From Candidatus Methylomirabilota bacterium (GTDB lineage Bacteria; Methylomirabilota; Methylomirabilia; Methylomirabilales; 2-02-FULL-66-22): a DNA stretch of 22,987 bases. The stretch spans positions 1-22,987 of the forward strand of contig JACQVO010000099.1 of NCBI GenBank assembly GCA_016209725.1, given 5' to 3'. Position numbers and translations under genes: made by a program. A model generated the notes under the pieces. It made no database searches and had not been told where the DNA came from. It saw only the letters and a list, made by a program, of their open reading frames with translations. Within the stretch, counting starts at the first letter, position 1; every line of letters starts with the position of its first letter. This document shows, piece by piece, positions 8,044 through 14,180 of this stretch.

Positions 8044-8994
8044 TCAGTTCTGCAGCTCGCTTAGCCGTCGCCCGAGAAACCGCCGCTCCGGCTCCTGCCG
8101 CGCGAGGGCAAGGGCCCGCTGGTAGGAGGTCCGGGCGTCCGCCGTTCTCCCCAGCCGCCGGCACAGGTCCGCCCGCGCCGAGTGGGCCAGGTGGTAGTCG
8201 GCCAGATCGCCGCGCGCCAGGATGGCGTCGATGAGGGCAAGACCCGCCAAGGGACCGTCGCGCATCGCCAACGCCAGGAGTCCCACCACCTCGGGCTCTG
8301 GCAGCAACTCGACGAGCAGCCGCGCCAGACGGATCGCCTCGCCCGAGAGATCGGCCCGCGTGAGCGACCCACCCGATGACGCGGAGTACCCCTCGTTGAA
8401 CACCAGGTAGATCACTTGGAGCACGGTGTCCAGCCGGTCCGGCAGATCGGCCCGCGACGGCACCTGATAGGGAATGCGCGCGTCGCAGATCTTCGTCTTG
8501 GCGCGCACGATACGCTGGGCCACCGTGGGCACAGCGGTGAGAAAGGCGCGCGCGATCTCCTCGGTCGTGAGGCCGCACACCTCGCGTAGCGTCAGCGCCA
8601 CCTGGGCGTCCGGCGGCAGGGCGGGATGGCAGCAGGTGAAGATCAGCCGTAGCCGGTCATCCTCGACGGCCTCGTCGTCCCGCTCTGTGCTGTCACTGGG
8701 GCTGGCGTCGAGTTGCTCGGCCAGCTCTGCTAACGACGCCTCAAATCGGGCGCGCCGGCGCATGCCATCGATGGCCTTGAAGCGGCCGGTCGACACGAGC
8801 CATGCCCGGGGATTGGGGGGCATGCCATCCCTCGGCCAGCGCTCCACCGCTGCCGTGAAGGCATCGTGCAGCGCCTCCTCGGCGAGGTCGAAGTCGCCCA
8901 GGAGGCGGATCAGGGTGGCGAGGACGCGGCGCGAGTCGGCGCGGTAGACGACGTCCACCATCTCGCGCACAGGTTCGGCCTCATCCGCCCTCAT
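8044..8994 (-). CDS. ECF42-type sigma factor (DUF6596) with apparent internal deletion
   Basis: 316-residue RNA polymerase sigma factor of the ECF42 group. Sigma2 (about 13-85) includes DFDLAEEALHDAFTAAVERWP and PRAWLVSTGRFKAIDGMRRR. Sigma4 (about 125-175) includes LTLREVCGLTTEEIARAFLT and AQRIVRAKTKI. The C-terminal extension starts as usual (YLVFNEGYSASSGGSLTRADLSGEAIRLARLLVELLPEPEVVGLLAL) and ends as usual (LADYHLAHSARADLCRRLGR...EPERRFLGRRL). Members of this group are usually around 400 residues. Between GLLAL and AMRDGPLAGLALIDA about 100 residues are missing in frame, removing most of the regulatory TPR-like domain. The start shares one base with the stop of the YCII remnant (TGATG), the coupling expected for ECF42/YCII operons. 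Confidence 0.88.
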   Translation of the reverse strand: MRADEAEPVREMVDVVYRADSRRVLATLIRLLGDFDLAEEALHDAFTAAVERWPRDGMPPNPRAWLVSTGRFKAIDGMRRRARFEASLAELAEQLDASPSDSTERDDEAVEDDRLRLIFTCCHPALPPDAQVALTLREVCGLTTEEIARAFLTAVPTVAQRIVRAKTKICDARIPYQVPSRADLPDRLDTVLQVIYLVFNEGYSASSGGSLTRADLSGEAIRLARLLVELLPEPEVVGLLALAMRDGPLAGLALIDAILARGDLADYHLAHSARADLCRRLGRTADARTSYQRALALARQEPERRFLGRRLSELQN

Positions 8995-9131
8995 CAGTCA
9001 CGCGACCGCAGCTCCGGCTGCTCGAACCCTTCAATGGGCCGCACCGCGATGCTCCATCCCACGTGCTCGCCCAGGTGCGCCGCCGGGTGTTTCGAGGCCA
9101 CCAGGATGGCCCTGTTCAGGTCCCGTACCTC
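8994..9131 (-). pseudogene. C-terminal remnant of a YCII/DGPF-domain protein, partner of ECF42
   Basis: The minus frame from 9131 reads EVRDLNRAILVASKHPAAHL then GEHVGWSIAVRPIEGFEQPE, ending at TGA 8996-8994. This is the end of a YCII-related (DGPF) protein, whose usual tail is EVRDLDEAxxxAxxHPAAxxG...xVRPI. Such proteins are encoded directly upstream of ECF42 sigma factors. The first two thirds, including the DGPF motif, are missing. Upstream sequence belongs to an ATP-grasp fragment in another frame. The stop overlaps the sigma start by one base. Confidence 0.65.
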
Positions 9132-9289
9132 TTGACGACGAGATCGTAGGCACACGTCCGTTCGGCCGGGTCGAACCGGTGCTCCTGGGCGAGCAGCCGG
9201 TCATACAGGACCTCCCGCCGATCCAGTTCCGCGAAGAGCGGCTTGAACCACTCCGGGTGCTCGCAAAAGATCGCCAGACGGCCCGCCAT
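9116..9289 (-). pseudogene. N-terminal fragment of a RimK-like ATP-grasp protein
   Basis: ATG 9289 opens a 57-residue frame: MAGRLAIFCEHPEWFKPLFA, ELDRREVLYDRLLAQEHRFD, PAERTCAYDLVVKRYGT, stop 9118-9116. The beginning resembles the pre-ATP-grasp domain of RimK/glutathione-synthase-like ligases (hhCEHPEWxxPLFxELDRRGxxYDxL...FDP...YDLVxNR). The fragment ends where the YCII tail begins, so a deletion appears to have joined two genes. No ATP-binding domain remains. The family assignment is from pattern memory and is moderate. Confidence 0.5.
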
Positions 9290-9539
9290 TCGATCCGTTC
9301 TTCCTTCCCATGACTATCTCCTGCGGCGGATGCGCCGCTCGGGTTCGGGGTGCAGGCGGGGGAGCGGCGGAACGCCTCGTGGTCCCGCTCACGTCGGGTG
9401 CGGTCTCCCCGAGGGATTCCGGTTGTCACTCTAACCTCCCAAGCCGCGACGGACAACCGTGTCTCGCTCGCAGTTTCCTGGACGAGGGTGGCACTCAGCG
9501 GGGCGGCTCGCGTACCGGCAACACGGTGGGAGCAATGCT

Positions 9540-9801
9540 GGGCGACAGTGTTGAGCCAGCCCTGGCCGAAGACGCGGCGCTGGTCGTATTGGCCGATGAG
9601 AGCCTGGATGGGTCCGTCGGCGCATTTGCCGAAGCCAGGGTCATTGGAGACGTGGCCGACGCATTGCCCCCGGATGACGACGGAGGCGGAGTCGGGCCGG
9701 GTGCGCCGGGTCAGGTACCCCTGGAGGACGGTGGGCGTGCCGAGTACCTCGAAGTGCCTACTCCAGTCGTAGCGGCGCTAGCGGACGCCGAGATATGACA
9801 T
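9540..9801 (-). pseudogene. Unidentified coding remnant with an in-frame stop
   Basis: The minus frame from ATG 9801 reads MSYLGVR, TAG (9780-9778), then RRYDWSRHFEVLGTPTVLQG and YLTRRTRPDSASVVIRGQCV, GHVSNDPGFGKCADGPIQAL, IGQYDQRRVFGQGWLN. Third codon positions are strongly G/C, as in the real genes nearby, and the exactly complementary plus frame has the Ala/Asp/Val-rich look of an antisense shadow. It was probably once coding. I do not recognise the family. After about 9540 the frame stays open to 9031 but loses coding character. Confidence 0.4.
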
Positions 9802-9847
9802 CGCTGGAGCGGAGGTCCGCAGGGGCTATTGCGGCGATCAGCCTGAA

Positions 9848-10051
9848 AGGGATTCGTGCTCAACTCTGGCGCCGGGGGAGCGGCTCCTGAAAGCGGTGAA
9901 CGCCAAGCTGCGTGCCCAGGCCGCGGCGTCCCGCCCCCGGATCAAGGAGCTTCGGCGGGTTCTGAACTTGATGGAGCGAGAGATCGCGAACTGCACCCGG
10001 ACCATTGCCAAACGGCACGCAGTTCGCATCGCCGGGCCGTTGCTCCCATGA
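9848..10051 (+). pseudogene. Probable serine-recombinase C-terminal coiled-coil remnant
   Basis: The plus frame ending at TGA 10049-10051 reads ERLLKAVNAKLRAQAAASRP then RIKELRRVLNLMEREIANCT and RTIAKRHAVRIAGPLLP. An Ala/Arg/Glu/Leu-rich helix of this form (AVNAKLRAQ...RPRIKxLRRxLxxxEREIANxTRxIA) is typical of the linker after the zinc ribbon in large serine recombinases. No start codon, catalytic Ser domain or zinc ribbon is visible. The identification rests on this one helix, so confidence is moderate. Confidence 0.4.
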
Positions 10052-10383
10052 GGGGGCTTGGGCTGCCCCTCGTCCGGAGCAGCGGAGGCGCATGGTTCAG
10101 GAGCCGGAAGGATGCGCAAGTCGCGCCGGCGCCCTGCGCCCCGAGCGCAGCGGCGTGGCCCACCACACCTCGAACGATGGGGATCCCTTTGGTCCCCCGC
10201 CCCATCCCATGGTGCAGGAGGCCGCCCGATGGCTCCGGACGCAGGGCGGAAGGGCATTGAGCCACGCCTGTCGGGGCAGCGCACGAGCCTCCCGTGAAGA
10301 ACTGGAGAGGGGCTGTTCCGGCAGTGGAAGATAAGTCAATTTCAGAAACAACGTCCCGCATTATTACTTGGACTGATGCCAGC
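10052..10383. other. 330 bp without a supportable gene
   Basis: No frame on either strand gives a recognisable protein. This is the flank immediately beyond the last integron attC site and probably corresponds to the host side of the old insertion point. The first bases after the crossover, TTGCCT on the minus strand, do not fit the attC core consensus. Confidence 0.45.
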
Positions 10384-10439
10384 AGGCAACGGTCGCGATG
10401 AGCCGCCGCTGAACGGCTGGCTCCATCGCGCAGTTATGC
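10384..10439 (-). other. attC site of the hicAB cassette
   Basis: 56-bp integron recombination site read on the minus strand. R'' is GCATAAC (10439-10433). Stem arms are 10430-10415 (16 nt) and 10407-10394 (14 nt). They pair completely if two bases of the longer arm, a G and an A, are left unpaired, like the extrahelical bases that IntI needs; both lie on the R'' side as expected. The loop is about 10408-10414. R' starts GTT (10390-10388), with crossover between 10390 and 10389. The R'' box is the exact reverse complement of G plus the cassette's own first six bases (TTATGC at 10897-10892). Confidence 0.8.
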
Positions 10440-10646
10440 CGCAACTTCTACGTAGTCGACCCGACTCGACGGTGGGGGAATGGGGACGCCATCTTCGCGG
10501 AGACCGGCAATATGGAACTCAATGGCCTCACGGATCTGAGTCTCGGTGTCCTCGACTGTGGCGCCCGTGGCAACGCAGCCGGGAAGGTCCGGCACGTACG
10601 CGGAGTAGTTGTTCTCCGCCCTCTCGATCACGACGGCGTATCGCAT
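10434..10646 (-). CDS. hicB: HicB-family antitoxin
   Basis: 70-residue HicB-like antitoxin with a partial RNase H fold: MRYAVVIERAENNYSAYVPDLPGCVATGATVEDTETQIREAIEFHI. The segment Y-SAYVPDLPGCVATG is the family signature. No C-terminal HTH or ribbon-helix-helix DNA-binding extension is present, so this is the short form, and autoregulation would need another route. It neutralises HicA by direct binding. It starts 7 bp after hicA. Its TAA stop lies inside the attC R'' box (GCATAAC), so the coding end and the recombination site are fused. Confidence 0.92.
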   Translation of the reverse strand: MRYAVVIERAENNYSAYVPDLPGCVATGATVEDTETQIREAIEFHIAGLREDGVPIPPPSSRVDYVEVAA

Positions 10647-10653
10647 TGGAACC

Positions 10654-10842
10654 TCACTTTCTGAGCCCCGCCTGCTTCAGGATGCTGTTCAACGTACCAG
10701 GGGCGAGGTCGTCACTTGGTTTCCCGGGAACGGTCACTCGGCCAGGCCTCGACGGGTGCTTGTACTGCCGATGGCTACCATGGGTGGCGGTAAGGTACCA
10801 TCCATCTTCCTGGAGCATTCGGAGAACCTCGCCGACTTTCAT
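10654..10842 (-). CDS. hicA: HicA-family mRNA interferase toxin
   Basis: 62-residue double-stranded-RNA-binding-fold toxin that cleaves mRNA and arrests growth when free of HicB. The family core is intact: MKVGEVLRMLQEDGWYLTAT, then HGSHRQYKHP with the catalytic His24, and the basic strand GRVTVPGKP, ending with LAPGTLNSILKQAGL. The toxin gene precedes the antitoxin, the usual hicAB order. ATG at 10842 is 55 bp from the cassette's left crossover point. The whole two-gene unit lies between two attC sites, so it is a mobile toxin-antitoxin cassette of the kind that stabilises integron arrays. Confidence 0.93.
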   Translation of the reverse strand: MKVGEVLRMLQEDGWYLTATHGSHRQYKHPSRPGRVTVPGKPSDDLAPGTLNSILKQAGLRK

Positions 10843-10891
10843 GGGGTCAGACTATCCGACCAATTCGCAGTCAAGGAGGAAAATCTCGTCG

Positions 10892-10962
10892 GCATAACGC
10901 TGCGGTCAGCGGCCGGAGGGCGAGCAGCGCGAGCCTCCGGTCCGCTGCACTGCGTGTTGGGC
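10892..10962 (-). other. attC site of the substrate-binding-protein cassette
   Basis: 71-bp site on the minus strand: R'' GCCCAAC (10962-10956, matching RYYYAAC), arm 10950-10934 (17 nt), loop about 10933-10920, arm 10919-10905 (15 nt), then R' GTTATGC (10898-10892). The arms pair completely except for one G and one A left unpaired on the R'' side, the same pattern as the other attC. GCCCAAC is the exact reverse complement of GTTGGGC at 12062-12056, the cassette's starting core. Confidence 0.85.
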
Positions 10963-12061
10963 CGGCTGTGATGAGCACCGATCTCTTCCCGTGTCTCTCA
11001 AGAAGTCCCGCACCCGCAACCCCCCTCGGTCAATCACTCAATGACCTGATCCGCCCGCAGCAGCACCGACGGCGGGACGGTGAGGCCGAACGCCTTGACG
11101 GTTCTGAGGTTGATGACCAGCTCGAACTTGGTCGGCTGCTCGACAGGCAGATCGGCGGGCTTGGCGCCCCTTAGGATCCTCGCCACGTGGCCACCAGCGC
11201 GCCGGTAGGTGTCGGTCAGGCTCGGCCCGTAGGCCATGAGCCCCCCGGCTTCCACGAACTCGCGGAACTCCATGATGGCCGGCAGCCGCTGCTGTCCGGC
11301 GAGCTCCGCGATTCGTCGCAGATGGCGATGGTTGAAAGGGGACACGAGGACAAAGAGACCTTCAGCACCGGTTCTCTTCATCCCGAGAAATGCGCCGTCC
11401 AGATCCTCCGGGCGATGGACCTCCACCGGCTGGATCTCTACTCCCAAGACCGCACCTGCCCTCGTGAGATCCCTCAACTGCTGCTCGGCCGCCGCGCTGT
11501 CTGGATTCCGGAGCACGACCACGCGCCGAAGGCCTGGAACGGTCTCCTTGAGGAGCTCAAGCCGCTTGTCGTTCACCTCCGGGGTCAGCAGGCTCATGCC
11601 CGTGATGGTTCCGCCTGGCCGAGCCAAGCTCGTCACGAGACCGCTTCTCACCGGATCGGCGACGAGCGCGAAAACAATGGGGATAGTCGTCGTCGCGTTC
11701 TTGGCGGCAATGGCCGCGGGTGTCGTTGGCGCGAAGACAACGTCCACCTTCAGCCGCACGAGCTCGGACGCGAGTTCGGCGAGTCGTTCACTCCGTCCCT
11801 CTGCCCACCGGAACTCGATCACCATGTTCTGCCCTTCGACATAACCCTGATCGCGCAGGCCCTGCCGGAAGCCTTCGACACGGCCGGGAGACTCGCTGGG
11901 CGTGGTCGCGCCCAGGTACCCGATCCGAGCGACCTGCCTCGCCGGCTGCGCGCCGGCGGCGAGCGGGGCGGTGAGCAGCAGAACTGCGACGACGGTGGCG
12001 AACCTAGCGATTCGCGGTCTCACAATCATTTCTCCACGGAGGGCATCAGCGGTCCGCCCAA
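10898..12061 (-). mobile_element. Integron gene cassette 1: substrate-binding protein
   Basis: 1,164-bp unit between crossovers 12062|12061 and 10898|10897. It starts TTGGGC and ends in a 71-bp attC whose R'' GCCCAAC is the exact complement of G plus that start. The gene begins about 32 bp inside the unit, as is usual for cassettes, and reads in the same direction as hicAB. Confidence 0.75.
11034..12029 (-). CDS. ABC transporter substrate-binding protein, TrpX/DUF534-like, cassette-borne
   Basis: 331-residue periplasmic binding protein of the ABC substrate-binding (DUF534/TrpX) family, which occurs in many copies in soil bacteria. A signal peptide is clear: a basic N-terminus, FATVVAVLLLTAPLAAGAQP and cleavage near AGA-QP. 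Mature features include RIGYLGATTP, EGFRQGLRDQGYVEGQNMVI, WAEGRSERLAELASELVRLK, and DVVFAPTTPAAIAAKNATTTIPIVF, all typical. ATG 12029 has GGAG only two bases away, so GTG 12023 (MRPRIARF), eight bases from GGAG, may be the true start. No permease or ATPase gene is nearby. Its boundaries match an integron cassette, so the missing partners are explained by mobilisation as a single gene. Ligand unknown. Confidence 0.9.
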   Translation of the reverse strand: MIVRPRIARFATVVAVLLLTAPLAAGAQPARQVARIGYLGATTPSESPGRVEGFRQGLRDQGYVEGQNMVIEFRWAEGRSERLAELASELVRLKVDVVFAPTTPAAIAAKNATTTIPIVFALVADPVRSGLVTSLARPGGTITGMSLLTPEVNDKRLELLKETVPGLRRVVVLRNPDSAAAEQQLRDLTRAGAVLGVEIQPVEVHRPEDLDGAFLGMKRTGAEGLFVLVSPFNHRHLRRIAELAGQQRLPAIMEFREFVEAGGLMAYGPSLTDTYRRAGGHVARILRGAKPADLPVEQPTKFELVINLRTVKAFGLTVPPSVLLRADQVIE

Positions 12062-12121
12062 CAATGAGTAGACTGTTTCAGCCTAGCACCCCAAATGTCA
12101 CTGCCTGTCAGCCTATCACCC
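12056..12121 (-). other. attI: attI-like primary recombination site
   Basis: On the minus strand a simple core site GTTGGGC (12062-12056) is preceded by two direct repeats, GGGTGATAGGCTGA (12121-12108) and GGGTGCTAGGCTGA (12091-12078). These match at 13 of 14 positions and are 30 bp apart. The order DR2, DR1, core is that of characterised attI sites, where the repeats are extra integrase-binding sites. The upstream side does not fold like an attC. A further 11-mer, TAGACTGTTTC, occurs at 12069-12079 and 12191-12201. Confidence 0.6.
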
Positions 12122-12186
12122 GCGCGGCCCATCGTCACGGCGCCTACCGTTTGCGGCAGTTACCATACGCGACTCTGATGCGCGGG

Positions 12187-12215
12187 ATTATAGACTGTTT
12201 CCGCATATATGTCCG
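12187..12215 (-). promoter_or_regulatory. Pc-like promoter driving the cassettes
   Basis: Minus strand CGGACA (12215-12210), 17-bp spacer, perfect TATAAT (12192-12187). It starts 10 bp beyond the intI remnant's stop and points through the attI-like site into the two cassettes. This is the position expected for a cassette promoter when intI and the cassettes read in the same direction. Confidence 0.6.
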
Positions 12216-12224
12216 GCCGATGCC

Positions 12225-12438
<214 letters not shown>

Positions 12439-12748
12439 CTGGTGTGGAAGGGTGAGGGTCGCCGAATGGGCGACGGTGTTTCGGGCGTAGCTTGGCCGAG
12501 GAAGCCTTGGTTCTCCGTTCCTGCCGCACAATTCGCCCGCGACACCTGTAAGCTATTCCTGAGAACCGCCCTCATCCGACCGCCCTCCCCTGGCCGCCGG
12601 TGAGGAGTGTCGAGGTCGTGCAAAACTACCCCAGGCCCGGCGGCGGTGTCAAGAACATCGACGAATCTCCGGGGCCAAATGACCAACGGCAGTCAGGGGA
12701 ACACGGCCCGCGTTTCGTGGTCGGTGGACGATGATTCGGGCCAGACGC
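12439..12748. other. 310 bp without a supportable gene
   Basis: Minus-strand frames upstream of the intI remnant do not resemble the integrase core or SAM-like domain, so the rest of intI has been lost or replaced. Nothing else is recognisable between it and the 3' end of the Gp37/Gp68-like fragment. Confidence 0.45.
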
Positions 12749-13291
12749 TCAAGGCCCCGCCTGCTCGCAGGGCGCGAGCACGACCGCGTCTGTGTGGGCG
12801 CAGGCGGCTGACTCCGAGTGGTGCCACCGCAGCACAGGCTGCGGCATCGCGTCCCAGGTCCGGCCGTCGAGAAGCCGCCCCGTGCGACCCTTTCGGACCC
12901 CTCCCCATTGCTTGAAAAAGAACGGGACCCCGCTGACGACGCACCGGTCCCGGATTTCCCGAACCCAATCCGCTTCCATCGGACGACACCCCGGGCCGGA
13001 TTCTCCTCCCACGATCACCCAGTCAAACTCGGCGAGCGGGAGGGAAGGGATCCTGGCCAGTAGGGGCTCAACCGAGAGAAATCGAATGGCTGCCGGCACC
13101 TTTCGAAGTTGCTCAATCCGTGAAAGGTACCGGGGCGACTCAACGCTGACGCCCATCCACACATTGTTTGGCCACGGGAGTCTAGAGCTAAGTTCGGCGA
13201 GCCGGTTCGCCCGTTTCGTGAGTATCTGAAATGTGTGCCAATGCGCGGCGACCTGTTCGGCATCGAATTCATATATCCCTCTCAGGAATAG
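12749..13291 (-). pseudogene. 5'-truncated phage Gp37/Gp68 family (DUF5131) gene
   Basis: The C-terminal half of a DUF5131 protein, a radical-SAM-related family carried by phages and mobile elements. Homology runs from EFDAEQVAAHWHTFQILTKR and ANRLAELSSRLPWPNNVWMG, through VSVES, FLSVEPLLARIPSLPLAEFD, WVIVGGESGPGCRPMEADWV, to VPFFFKQWGGVRKGRTGRLL and DGRTWDAMP. The first ~100 residues, with the WNPVTGCTKVSPGC...CYAE cysteine motif, are absent. The frame runs directly into the end of the HNH gene, and no copy of the missing half lies upstream of the HNH gene within this window. A GTG at 13162 could start a 137-residue product, but it would lack the active site. Confidence 0.75.
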
Positions 13292-13965
13292 TGTCCTGCG
13301 TCGGCGAGAAGTAGACGGTCAATCAGACGCTCAGACGGCTTCCGACCCATGCGCTCTAGCCACACAAATACGTCGTTATCCTTCTTCGAACTGTTACAAC
13401 TGAAACAAGCCGGAACGACATTTCCCGGCGTCGATTGCCCACCCCGCCTTACAGCTACGATATGGTCCCAAGTGGTTGCCGGTTCGTCGCAATAGGCGCA
13501 CAATCCTTCGAACTCTTCCAGGAGCAGTTCTTGCGCTTGAGGTGGAATCGGAGCTACACCACGTTTTCTGGAGCGTGCATGCTGAATGCGCTCCAACCGG
13601 AACCGGCGATCTGTGGCATACCGGCGGCGAGTCTCCTCGTTTGCGTGCTTGCGACAAAGGCCAGCGTAGACTTGTGTGACCGGTAGCCAACTTTCACATC
13701 GCCGACACCATCGAAATCCTTGGCCTAACATTTCTCTCCTTTTTTCCTTCGACGGACCAGGGCTCGAACGTAGGTATCGGCACGCCTTGCAAACGGCATG
13801 GCGCTTGTCGGAACGGTTTCGATCGACACCGAACTCGGAAATGAATTTCCACATGCCGCACATATGACACCACTTTTGACCGGAGTCAATGCGACGCTGG
13901 TACTCTTCTAGGGACAAGCCGATTCGCTTTGCTGCGACCTTCAGAATCCCGATACGGCTTCCCAT
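13282..13965 (-). CDS. HNH endonuclease, phage/homing type
   Basis: 227-residue protein with three zinc-like modules. An N-terminal RIGILKVAAKRIGLSLEEYQ helix-turn segment and WCHMCGMWKFISEF...CKACRY ribbon (about 32-63) is followed by a second WCRRCESWLP ribbon. The C-terminal HNH domain (about 152-195) reads GLCAYCDEPATTWDHIVAVR, then GGQSTPGNVVPACFSCNSSK. The CxxC pair, DH and CxxCN residues are all present. This architecture is common in free-standing phage HNH nucleases. Its stop lies at the exact point where the DUF5131 gene has been cut. The gene and its upstream flank (13966-14180) are less GC-rich than the neighbours, consistent with recent arrival. Confidence 0.88.
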   Translation of the reverse strand: MGSRIGILKVAAKRIGLSLEEYQRRIDSGQKWCHMCGMWKFISEFGVDRNRSDKRHAVCKACRYLRSSPGPSKEKRREMLGQGFRWCRRCESWLPVTQVYAGLCRKHANEETRRRYATDRRFRLERIQHARSRKRGVAPIPPQAQELLLEEFEGLCAYCDEPATTWDHIVAVRRGGQSTPGNVVPACFSCNSSKKDNDVFVWLERMGRKPSERLIDRLLLADAGHYS

Positions 13966-14180
13966 GGTTGAGTTCCAGGATGGGTACAGGAACGGGCGGC
14001 ATTCAACAATTCACTCTTACACCCACCAATCATACCCAAATGAATCTGAAGGTTCCTCTCAGCAAATCACGCAATTTACACCAAATGGGTATCAGGATCG
14101 ACCCATGCTGCCGGGCTGAAGCAAGCGGGGTTCCCCGCGAGTACCTATACCCACTTCGTCAGCCACGATATCTCGCCGGA

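Larger units (their letters stand above)
10390..10897 (-). mobile_element. Integron gene cassette 2: hicAB
   Basis: 508-bp unit bounded by two G|TT crossover points (10898|10897 and 10390|10389 on the minus strand). It holds hicA, hicB and their attC. Its first six bases TTATGC are the exact complement of the inner part of its own R'' box GCATAAC, the property of a genuine excisable cassette because the two form one core when the cassette is circular. hicAB reads in the normal direction, with attC at the 3' end. Confidence 0.8.

Noticed and set aside
9310..9798. Plus-strand open frame rich in Ala, Asp and Val
   Set aside because: Antisense shadow of the minus-strand remnant at 9540-9801; no family resemblance.
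13726..13732. GCCTAAC as a further attC core
   Set aside because: Lies inside the HNH coding sequence and has no paired GTT core or stem nearby.
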